From Chloroflexota bacterium (GTDB taxonomy: Bacteria; Chloroflexota; Anaerolineae; Promineifilales; Promineifilaceae): DNA of 19,041 bases. The stretch spans positions 1 through 19,041 of the forward strand of contig QQUD01000214.1 of the NCBI GenBank assembly GCA_008501785.1. The letters are read 5' to 3'. The notes under the pieces were generated by a model, which ran no database searches, was not told where the DNA came from, and was given only the letters and a program-made list of their open reading frames with translations. Positions 7,944 to 15,085 of this stretch are shown here, piece by piece (position 1 is the first letter of the stretch; each line of letters starts with the position of its first letter). The translations under genes and the position numbers were made by a program.

Positions 7944-9072
7944 TATCGTCACTTCCCATACCGTTAATTTGGACCGTACTGTCCAAGATATAATCCCACA
8001 CTTGATAGGCTAATTGCACGACATCTCTAGAATCTAACTGGCATTTATTTTTAAGTTCTGGGTATCTTGAATGGTCCATCTCAAGAAAGCAATTCTCCTC
8101 ATTACACCTAATCAAGTGCAAAGGAAACTCTTTAAAACGCCTCTCAAATTTTTTCCTACCATTTATGATGACAACGCCGCCTCCACGCAGGATTCGAGAA
8201 ACTTTTTCATCTTGACCTTCTAACATATCTTTATCCGAATATAAAAATATTTCCCTAATTGGGGGGATGAAAATATGCCACTTATCGGCTAGTTTTAATA
8301 ACTCATCACATAAAGCATCTTGAAATCTGCCACCTTTCCCTTCTACAACCAATAATGCACCTTTTGGAGCTTTCTTCTTAGCTGCAAATCCATCCAAAAG
8401 AGTTGAAATCAATGAGATTGGACGTTTTAATGCATTTGTTAACAAAGCCACTTGATAAGTTCGCACCCTATTAGCTAAAGCATCCCATTTTTGCTCAACA
8501 ACATCATTTGCAATTTCATTAGCAAATTTTTGCCCAATTGATTTTGCTAAAATGTTCTGAAACAACACTGCATCATCTTTAATTAACAACAAGACTTCTT
8601 GTCGATACTTAGGTGGGACCTGGTAGTTGTACAACAAGTGATGTATGACTGTTATGATAGCCTGATCGACAGGATGGGGTCGCCATGTTACTCCACAACT
8701 CATTCGCCGAGACAAAATCTCTTCTGAAGAAAGATAAGGTATGCCATGCCATCGCGCCCCTGCAAATAGCTCAATCGTTAAGGTAAAACGATCCGGGTAA
8801 ACTGCTTGGTAAAATCCAAGATAAGCTGTTTTTTCCCAGGCATTTTGCAAATAACAATGCCACCCTGTTTGCAGGGCAGCATTCATAATGCCATCAATAC
8901 TTGCAAAAAGTTGCCCATCTGGAACAACAAAGTCAACATCACCCGTTATTGTTTCTGGATAACCTTGATAATTTCTTTGAATACTATAAAGAATTTGATT
9001 TTTATCAAACCAATCAAATATCTCACTTAGAAATTGGCTCGCAGCTTCATTATTACGAATAGTAAATGCCAT
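7936..9072 (-). CDS. Nucleotidyltransferase-like domain fused to a degenerate kinase domain
   Basis: A 378-residue protein of uncertain function. The first 150 residues look like a minimal nucleotidyltransferase fold: YSIQRNYQGYP, then GDVDFVV at 44-50 (Asp45 and Asp47 fit the metal-binding pair) and ELFAGARWHG from 101. This N-terminal type is known in front of thymidylate-kinase-like domains in glycan clusters. Residues 235-370 have the layout of such a kinase, but the place of the P-loop reads LLVVEGKGGRFQDALCDEL (240-258), without the Gly-Lys-Ser/Thr needed for phosphate binding, and the later GGGVVIINGRKKFE (297-310) replaces the DRY-type motif. I infer a pseudokinase, possibly a scaffold for the intact kinase encoded two genes downstream. 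ATG at 9070-9072, with AAAGG 10 bases upstream. Confidence 0.6.
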   Translation of the reverse strand: MAFTIRNNEAASQFLSEIFDWFDKNQILYSIQRNYQGYPETITGDVDFVVPDGQLFASIDGIMNAALQTGWHCYLQNAWEKTAYLGFYQAVYPDRFTLTIELFAGARWHGIPYLSSEEILSRRMSCGVTWRPHPVDQAIITVIHHLLYNYQVPPKYRQEVLLLIKDDAVLFQNILAKSIGQKFANEIANDVVEQKWDALANRVRTYQVALLTNALKRPISLISTLLDGFAAKKKAPKGALLVVEGKGGRFQDALCDELLKLADKWHIFIPPIREIFLYSDKDMLEGQDEKVSRILRGGGVVIINGRKKFERRFKEFPLHLIRCNEENCFLEMDHSRYPELKNKCQLDSRDVVQLAYQVWDYILDSTVQINGMGSDDSE

Positions 9073-9104
9073 TTAATATGTGCCTTTCGTAAAATTTAAA
9101 AGAG

Positions 9105-9986
9105 CTATGCTTTCCAATCAAAATCAGCATCTGAGTAATTGTAATATTGGGTTCCAAACGCATCTTTAAATTGTGTGGCATCTGGTTTGAAAGCCGGTTG
9201 CCAATCTTCTGGCTTCCGAGCAATCAACATCCATGAATCTCGCACACTTGGCAAAAGAGAAGAAAATGCAACAAATGGTTGCCTTGCATATCCAGGCAGC
9301 ACATCTAACTGTAGATGATACGTGCTTAAATCCAACAATTCCAATTGCAGGAATTCAGTCATCAGTTGCAAATCTTTTTTAACATATTCTCGTATGTGCC
9401 CACGCCACAGCTCAGGGTACCAATAAAAATATTGAAAACGATTATAATTCGTTTTACCCATCATTAAATGAATTCGTTTACGCAAATTGGCAGCATTAGG
9501 CACTGTAATGGCCATAATTCCACCAGGCTTAACATATTGCAAAAGCTGATTCAGCAATACACGAGGTGACATATGAAGATGTTCTAACACATCATGAGAC
9601 ATCAAAACATCATATTGCCTGTCGGGAATTGATAACAATCCCTCAGTACCGGGAACACAGTATTCAATTCCGGCACTTTTAGCAAAATCCAGAATTTTCT
9701 CCTTATTTCCATCCAATTTGTGCCATGCATCTTGTAAATCATCAAAAGCTGTGATTTTCATACCAACATAAGCAAATAACGCAGTTTTGTCACAAGGACC
9801 TGCACCAAAATCTAAAACAGATGCATTGCGCCCTCCCCATTTTGCAACTCTGCGGACCATTTCAAAATAACCAGATTTACGCGCTGGTCGAATATACCCC
9901 TCAAAAGGAAACTCTCTATTCAACCGCTTCCAGCCATCTTCTAAATCTTTTGTTAGTAAATTGATATTATTATTACTATTTGTCAT
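9105..9986 (-). CDS. Class I SAM-dependent methyltransferase
   Basis: A 293-residue methyltransferase of the Methyltransf_11/25 kind. Motif I is VLDFGAGPCDKTAL (57-70), with an acidic end of strand 2 at Asp82-Asp83. Strand 4 is DVLMSHDVLEHL (126-137), followed by YVKPGGIMAITVPN (151-164). HDVLEHL with PGG is typical of sugar or lipid-intermediate methyltransferases in polysaccharide loci. I chose ATG at 9984-9986, overlapping the preceding gene by 11 bases with AGGA 6 bases upstream; an earlier GTG would add 13 residues but lacks such a site. The N-terminus contains an in-frame AAT run (Asn-rich, residues 3-9). It is followed after 32 bases by the nucleotidyltransferase-pseudokinase gene. The substrate is unknown. 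Confidence 0.85.
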   Translation of the reverse strand: MTNSNNNINLLTKDLEDGWKRLNREFPFEGYIRPARKSGYFEMVRRVAKWGGRNASVLDFGAGPCDKTALFAYVGMKITAFDDLQDAWHKLDGNKEKILDFAKSAGIEYCVPGTEGLLSIPDRQYDVLMSHDVLEHLHMSPRVLLNQLLQYVKPGGIMAITVPNAANLRKRIHLMMGKTNYNRFQYFYWYPELWRGHIREYVKKDLQLMTEFLQLELLDLSTYHLQLDVLPGYARQPFVAFSSLLPSVRDSWMLIARKPEDWQPAFKPDATQFKDAFGTQYYNYSDADFDWKA

Positions 9987-10818
9987 TGATAATCCTACTG
10001 CTCCAATTTTTCCAATTTTCACCACGCCCCCTCCTTGTATCTAAATACATTTTGACATTGCCATTAGCTATCTGAAAAAGCTGATACAAATAATGCCATC
10101 GTTTTTGTCTTCGACCTTTTTCAACTTCTGCTGGCCAATATTTTTTGGCCGCATAATAATGCTCTTTTCTCGAATCACTCAACCCATCTACAGTTTTAGC
10201 CCCCTCATGTCTGCGAAACGCAGCATGATAGCTGCCAAGATGATAATATGATATGCCCTTTAACAACATGCGCATATACAAATCCGCATCCATCACAAAA
10301 TACAACTCTTTGTGCAATCCACCAACTGCCTCATAGGCTTTTTTCGAGAATAAAACACCAGTTGAATTAAACGCCCAGTGACCATGCTTCGCGAACCAAT
10401 GAATGCCACTATGGGGTACTCGTTTACACTGAATGATCTGCCCATTTCCATCAATTAATAAATAATCGCCAAAATAAATACCAACTTTGGGGTTTGCAGC
10501 ATAAGCAGATGCCACATTATTCAACGCACCGGGCAATAAAACATCATCACTGTTTATCCAACCCATTAAGTCGCCGGTTGCCATTGAAAACCCTTGCATT
10601 AATGCATCTGTTTGCCCTCCATCAGGTTTACTATGCCAATATGAAAGTTGTGCATCATATTTTTTAATTATTTCGACACTACCATCTGTACTCCCCCCAT
10701 CTAGAAGAATAAATTCCAGGTTAGAGTATCCCTGTTCAAGAATCGATAAAATTGACTCTTCTATATATTTAGCTTGATTATAAGATGGCATTACAATTGT
10801 AATAACTGGCAAATCCAT
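9976..10818 (-). CDS. GT2 glycosyltransferase
   Basis: A 280-residue GT-A inverting glycosyltransferase, cytoplasmic or peripheral to the membrane. The N-terminus has VITIVMPSYNQAKYIEESI (5-23), LLDGGSTDGS (38-47), then KPDGGQTDALMQGF (64-77) and WINSDDVLLPG (87-97), where Ser-Asp-Asp is the metal-binding DXD site. This wording is characteristic of a well-populated GT2 subgroup in capsule and O-antigen loci. The C-terminal FVMDADLYMR and RRHEG segments fit the acceptor side. I chose ATG at 10816-10818, 13 bases after the upstream stop with AAGGA about 10 bases before it. The longer frame back to 10884 would overlap the polymerase gene and add a non-family N-terminus. Confidence 0.92.
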   Translation of the reverse strand: MDLPVITIVMPSYNQAKYIEESILSILEQGYSNLEFILLDGGSTDGSVEIIKKYDAQLSYWHSKPDGGQTDALMQGFSMATGDLMGWINSDDVLLPGALNNVASAYAANPKVGIYFGDYLLIDGNGQIIQCKRVPHSGIHWFAKHGHWAFNSTGVLFSKKAYEAVGGLHKELYFVMDADLYMRMLLKGISYYHLGSYHAAFRRHEGAKTVDGLSDSRKEHYYAAKKYWPAEVEKGRRQKRWHYLYQLFQIANGNVKMYLDTRRGRGENWKNWSSRIINDK

Positions 10819-10831
10819 AGTCTGCAATTCC

Positions 10832-12328
10832 TTAGTTTCTTTCTTCCAATGTTTGACGAAATTCACAAATATACATTTTTCCAATTATTCCAATACTGGT
10901 CATAAATAGTATTCCAACATTAAAATGGAGCAGGTGCATACCAGTGAAAGACATTATTATCATGCTAGTTGAAAAAGCGAACATAGCCACAGCTGTACTC
11001 TTTTCTTTTCCGTGTAATTTTCCTACTAATCTAAACCCAATGCCAATGTACCAAATTATTAACAGACAAAGAATTATGAATGCTGGAATACCTAAACGTA
11101 CAGCCACCCACAAAAACATATTGTGCTCTTGCATTGTCACTAAATAATCAGGATTGATTAAAGCAGGAAAAGTATAAACAATTCCCATTCCATTTCCAAA
11201 AAAAGGGTTTTTCCAAATAAGATTCAACGCTTCTATCCACAAGGTAACTCGACGGCTTGTCACATCCCCAATATCAGGTCTCGTAATTCTAAAAACAGCA
11301 TATTCTATGTAATTTACAACGAACTCATTTGAAAGTAAAAAGATAAAAACCAGCGTAACAACAATAACAAAAATGCCAACAAAGAACGCTCTTTGCGCAA
11401 TTTGTGTTCGCCATCGAAATAAACTTTTATAGCTAAGTGCAACAATAACCAAGAGTGTTATTAATGGAATTTGAACATAGGTTGTTTTGTCTACCCATAT
11501 TAATTGTCCAGCAATGGCGAGTAATACTAAAAATAAATAAACATACCGTGGTGAATCACGATTTAGAAAGCCCGCTAATGCTAAAGCGTAGATGATTTTT
11601 AGCATGGTTAATACTTCTACAATTGAAGAAGTACCCTTTGGTCGTGCATTTGGGAACGGCAAACGCTGTAATAAGCTAACATATTCTGGGAACAAAGCTG
11701 ATAACAAACTAGAAAAAGACAAAATAGCTAATAATATCATGCTCCATTTGCGCACTTGTTCTAAGTGCAAATCTGGATCAAACAATTTAATAAACATAAA
11801 CAAATATATTGCAGGCAGTAACGAATACCGAATATCTGAAAAAGCGTTTGGATTTCTTGCAATTATCCCATGAATCCCACCAATACTATAGAATGCCAAA
11901 AAAGCGAAAATCAATAATGTGGCGACTTGAAAAGACCATTTATTCTTACTTTGAATAAGCATGAAAATATATTTGCTAAAAAAAAGAAAAATTGCCACAA
12001 GCAATAATAATTCATCAAGGCGTAGATTAATTCCAGCAACAGGAATAGCAGGGAATAGTCCGTTATTTGTCCTATCTTTCATGCTTGGAAATAGAAAGGC
12101 TTGTAAAAACAAATAAAGAGGGTATGCCCAAACAAAAATTCTCAAAAACCGCGTTGGACTTTGTATCAAAATCCATATTCCCCCTATCAATGCGATAATA
12201 ATCGGTATTTGCATCAAGGGAAATTTATTGATTAGAATGATGAAACTTATCAGGAAAACGATAATTATTGTTGATATTATTATGATTTGATTTTGATTTA
12301 GGTTATCTAACAATTTATTTTGTTTCAT
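10832..12328 (-). CDS. Wzy/WaaL-type O-antigen polymerase or ligase (second of two)
   Basis: A 498-residue integral membrane protein with about a dozen hydrophobic segments. The Wzy_C/ligase signature lies at about 359-415: RRVTLWIEALNLI, NPFFGNGMG, a polar loop, QEHNMFLW (Glu401-His402-Asn403) and VRLGIPAF. It should act on the outer face of the cytoplasmic membrane on lipid-linked glycan. ATG at 12326-12328 overlaps the preceding TPR-protein gene by 14 bases and has no clear binding site of its own, so its translation is probably coupled to that gene. It shares only the family pattern, not close sequence, with the protein encoded at 276-1571; the two may divide polymerase and ligase roles. 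Confidence 0.87.
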   Translation of the reverse strand: MKQNKLLDNLNQNQIIIISTIIIVFLISFIILINKFPLMQIPIIIALIGGIWILIQSPTRFLRIFVWAYPLYLFLQAFLFPSMKDRTNNGLFPAIPVAGINLRLDELLLLVAIFLFFSKYIFMLIQSKNKWSFQVATLLIFAFLAFYSIGGIHGIIARNPNAFSDIRYSLLPAIYLFMFIKLFDPDLHLEQVRKWSMILLAILSFSSLLSALFPEYVSLLQRLPFPNARPKGTSSIVEVLTMLKIIYALALAGFLNRDSPRYVYLFLVLLAIAGQLIWVDKTTYVQIPLITLLVIVALSYKSLFRWRTQIAQRAFFVGIFVIVVTLVFIFLLSNEFVVNYIEYAVFRITRPDIGDVTSRRVTLWIEALNLIWKNPFFGNGMGIVYTFPALINPDYLVTMQEHNMFLWVAVRLGIPAFIILCLLIIWYIGIGFRLVGKLHGKEKSTAVAMFAFSTSMIIMSFTGMHLLHFNVGILFMTSIGIIGKMYICEFRQTLEERN

Positions 12329-13793
12329 CTGTTACTAAAAAGTCGAGTAATGGTAATTCAAAAAAATGCAAGTTTGAAACATCCATCGTACCAATACCAC
12401 TAGATGTTGACCATTGAACTTTTACGCTACTAGCTGCTGTTTCTTTGAAAGGGCCACTACAATAAATCCACTCTCCATTCGTGTTAATTTCATTAGCTGC
12501 TCGCCAACTGCGAAAGTACTCACCTTCCTCCACTGAAAAATAAGAACGCCCAAAAGAAGTCAGAATATCATCACCTTTTGTTCGTAATGAACCACCTTGT
12601 AGATAAAAAACTCCTGGTTCAACTGGAAACTCCTTAGAATCCATTTGAAAAGCCGCCCCAACCTCAGTGGTTTTTAATCTCATCCATCTTTGAGGTTCAA
12701 ATATTATATCTTCAGTTGCAAGAATTGAAATTGATAAATCTTCATTTTTTCGAGTATGTGGACCCCTCTCAAACATACCTGAACCTGTTTGAAGGGGTTG
12801 CCAGGCAAATCCTGGATCTGGAACTAAATTGCGAATCACTCGAACATCAATTATTTTGTTTGCAATTTGATAAGTCACATGTTCATTATCTTGTTCCAAC
12901 TTTACTATCGATAGCGGTTCAATGGTGTTGTTTTCTTGTTCAATATTAACCCAATAGAACTTTGCTATAGTTAAAGGGGAATGAGCAGAAAGAACTTCAT
13001 CTAGATCATATCCTATTAGAAACCAACCATTGCCAGCACTTATTCCTGATTCTTTAGCTGTCGCAATCGGCACGCATTTATTTGATTCCCGATTATTTAA
13101 GTAATATGTTGGTTCTAAATGATAAAGGGTCTCAGCGTAACTCTTTGCAAGCTCTATTTGTTCATCTTTATAAGCATTTTCAAAGAGATAAAAGTATGCC
13201 TCTACTAAATGAGGGTTCAGCTCTAAAGCCTGATCATAGTTTTTTAATGCACTATCAACATCATCTTGTTTTTTATCAATTTCAGCTATCCAAGAAAAGA
13301 TTTGCCCTCTTGAATTGCTTGAAATTTTTTTGTTTTCTTTTAATGCTAATAAATGCGGCCATGCATCATTATGCTGTTCATTCCAAACCAAATTCGCAAC
13401 TATTCCATATTTCAAATTATGAGGAATGATTTTAGAACTGTCGATATTTACTAGCAGCGGCATAAAAAAACTTAAATATGTCTCAGATATTGAGTGGAAA
13501 TCGTTTTGAAAATATCCGTCCTGAACAAGTCTAAAATAACAATAATATGAAAGTCTTTCATAACGGGTGAGAGATACTTCGTCGTTAGGAATCATGTTTA
13601 GCAAATTGTTTTCACATGAAAAAAACAATTCTTCAACACCCATATCCATATTACTATTTAAACCTAATACAGCGCGATTAACATTAAAATCGCTAAGTAA
13701 ATCATTACCCCGTTTCATAACCAAAAAGGCAAATACGATTAAGCTAAATAACAACTTATTTCGTCTACCTCTTTGGAAAATTTTATACAGCAC
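12315..13793 (-). CDS. Membrane-anchored TPR protein with beta-rich, carbohydrate-binding-like C-terminus
   Basis: A 492-residue protein I do not recognise as a named family. A basic N-terminus is followed by one hydrophobic helix (about 13-26), so the rest is probably outside the cytoplasm. Residues about 160-230 form one to two tetratricopeptide repeats (DSALKNYDQALELNPHLVEA is a clear TPR helix pair). From about residue 320 on, NLVPDPGFAWQP begins a beta-rich region rich in aromatic residues, ending with MDVSNLHFFELP. This plan recalls CBM4/9-like jelly-roll domains, but that is inferred by eye. It overlaps the polymerase/ligase gene by 14 bases. Many bacterial O-antigen ligases carry a C-terminal TPR domain, so this may be a separate partner subunit. 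The start is GTG at 13791-13793, with AAAGG 9 bases upstream. Confidence 0.6.
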   Translation of the reverse strand: MLYKIFQRGRRNKLLFSLIVFAFLVMKRGNDLLSDFNVNRAVLGLNSNMDMGVEELFFSCENNLLNMIPNDEVSLTRYERLSYYCYFRLVQDGYFQNDFHSISETYLSFFMPLLVNIDSSKIIPHNLKYGIVANLVWNEQHNDAWPHLLALKENKKISSNSRGQIFSWIAEIDKKQDDVDSALKNYDQALELNPHLVEAYFYLFENAYKDEQIELAKSYAETLYHLEPTYYLNNRESNKCVPIATAKESGISAGNGWFLIGYDLDEVLSAHSPLTIAKFYWVNIEQENNTIEPLSIVKLEQDNEHVTYQIANKIIDVRVIRNLVPDPGFAWQPLQTGSGMFERGPHTRKNEDLSISILATEDIIFEPQRWMRLKTTEVGAAFQMDSKEFPVEPGVFYLQGGSLRTKGDDILTSFGRSYFSVEEGEYFRSWRAANEINTNGEWIYCSGPFKETAASSVKVQWSTSSGIGTMDVSNLHFFELPLLDFLVTDETK

Positions 13794-13830
13794 TCAAACA
13801 CCTTTGTTTAAAAATCTTATCTCATCTCGT

Positions 13831-15081
13831 TCAAATTAACTCATGAAAAAGTGATAAGTACCGTTTAGCTTGTAATTGTTGATTAAATTCATTAACCGCT
13901 TTTTGACGCGCATAATTGGATAATTGATGGAAGCGCTCGGTATTTTCAACAATCCATAAAACACCTCGTGCAAATTCTTGCACATCAAACGGGGTAGCCA
14001 AATAACCATTCTTTGTGTGCTCGATCATGTCTGAGATACCGCCAATATCAAAAGCAACACATGGAATACCGCATGAAATTGCCTCCATTATCGTATTAGG
14101 TAAATTATCTTGAACTGAAGGTGCGACAAATACATCTGCGGCAGATAATGCTTGTACAATTGCTAAATCACTATTCAACTCTCCCAAATAATGGCATTTT
14201 ATACCAAATTCACTTTCCTTGTTTGATGAAGACGCACCATAAACAACAATCTCCACATCTTGCAAGCGAAGCTTAGTTAACTCTTTTAAAGCTTGTTTTA
14301 GTAAATGAAACCCTTTTCTAGGATTGCTGGTTGCATTAACTGCTCCAAATAGAATTAAAGTTTTATTTGCGGGTAAATTTAGAATTTGCCTTGTTTTTTG
14401 GCGATCTAATGGTTTATATATGTCGGTATTAATACCATTTGGTATTACTTCCACCCTAAGTTTTCTGAACAGACCACTTGATTGAGCCTCTTTAGCTAAC
14501 CATTTACTTGGTGAAACAAAAGTCATATCTAAATCTTCCCAGGCAGAAGCTTTTTTATTCCATAGCCATCTTGAAAAATCAAAATCACGTTTGCTACCTA
14601 GCTGAGGACAATTACCACAATTTTTCATAAATTTATTACAGCCGTGACTATAATGACACCCACCGGTGAAAGGCCACATATCGTGAATTGTCCAAACTAC
14701 TGGAACATTAAACCGGGCTATTGTTTTTAAACCTATAAAACCAGCACAAATCCAATGCAAATTAATAATATCTGGTTTCAATTTGTTTATTTTTGTTAGT
14801 ATCTCAAAGTTTGAAATCCATTGAAGAGAGTATTCTGAAACAGGTTTTCTTGTAAATCGTAACGGGAAGCTATTGACTACAGAATAAACTTTATTTCTTG
14901 CTTTTGTGAAATTGTGCCCTGCATCATCTCCCAAAATTGATTGATCATTTTGGCTCGACCTGATATCAACGAGCATGGTTGAATAAACCATTTCTTGTTT
15001 AAGGCCTTCATGTAATCGATGAGCAGCTATTGCGGCTCCACCCTTGGTATCAAATTTGCTTAAGATTAGTGGGTGAATCAT
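13831..15081 (-). CDS. GT4 glycosyltransferase, WcaC-like
   Basis: A 416-residue GT-B glycosyltransferase. The N-terminus, SKFDTKGGAAIAAHRLHEGL, contains the Gly-Gly-Ala acceptor loop of the WcaC-like subgroup. WTIHDMWPFTGGCHY (130-144) with four cysteines at 142, 148, 155 and 158 is a hallmark of that subgroup. The C-terminal half has VIPNGI (212-217), NPRKGFHLL (253-261) and DNLPNTIMEAISCGIP, where Asp325 and Glu333 stand in for the EX7E pair, a conservative change. ATG at 15079-15081 lies 4 bases after the stop of the radical SAM fusion gene, without an obvious binding site, so coupling is likely. The donor is unknown; fucose is conceivable given the epimerase remnant at the right edge. 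Confidence 0.88.
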   Translation of the reverse strand: MIHPLILSKFDTKGGAAIAAHRLHEGLKQEMVYSTMLVDIRSSQNDQSILGDDAGHNFTKARNKVYSVVNSFPLRFTRKPVSEYSLQWISNFEILTKINKLKPDIINLHWICAGFIGLKTIARFNVPVVWTIHDMWPFTGGCHYSHGCNKFMKNCGNCPQLGSKRDFDFSRWLWNKKASAWEDLDMTFVSPSKWLAKEAQSSGLFRKLRVEVIPNGINTDIYKPLDRQKTRQILNLPANKTLILFGAVNATSNPRKGFHLLKQALKELTKLRLQDVEIVVYGASSSNKESEFGIKCHYLGELNSDLAIVQALSAADVFVAPSVQDNLPNTIMEAISCGIPCVAFDIGGISDMIEHTKNGYLATPFDVQEFARGVLWIVENTERFHQLSNYARQKAVNEFNQQLQAKRYLSLFHELI

Positions 15082-15085
15082 AGTT

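Noticed and set aside
7936..9072. Kinase-like C-terminus as a sequencing frameshift
   Set aside because: The frame is open throughout and kinase-like spacing continues after the altered P-loop, so divergence is more likely than an error.
9962..9980. ATT/AAT trinucleotide run as a phase-variation repeat
   Set aside because: It is short, interrupted and in units of three, so slippage would not shift the frame; it just encodes Asn residues at a flexible N-terminus.
12230..12310. Low-complexity AT-rich stretch as an origin or regulatory region
   Set aside because: It encodes the Ile-rich first membrane helix of the second Wzy/WaaL-like protein; the bias follows from the amino acids.
13082..13429. 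Plus-strand open frame of 115 codons
   Set aside because: Antisense to the TPR protein and without any motif; the AT-rich DNA makes such frames likely by chance.
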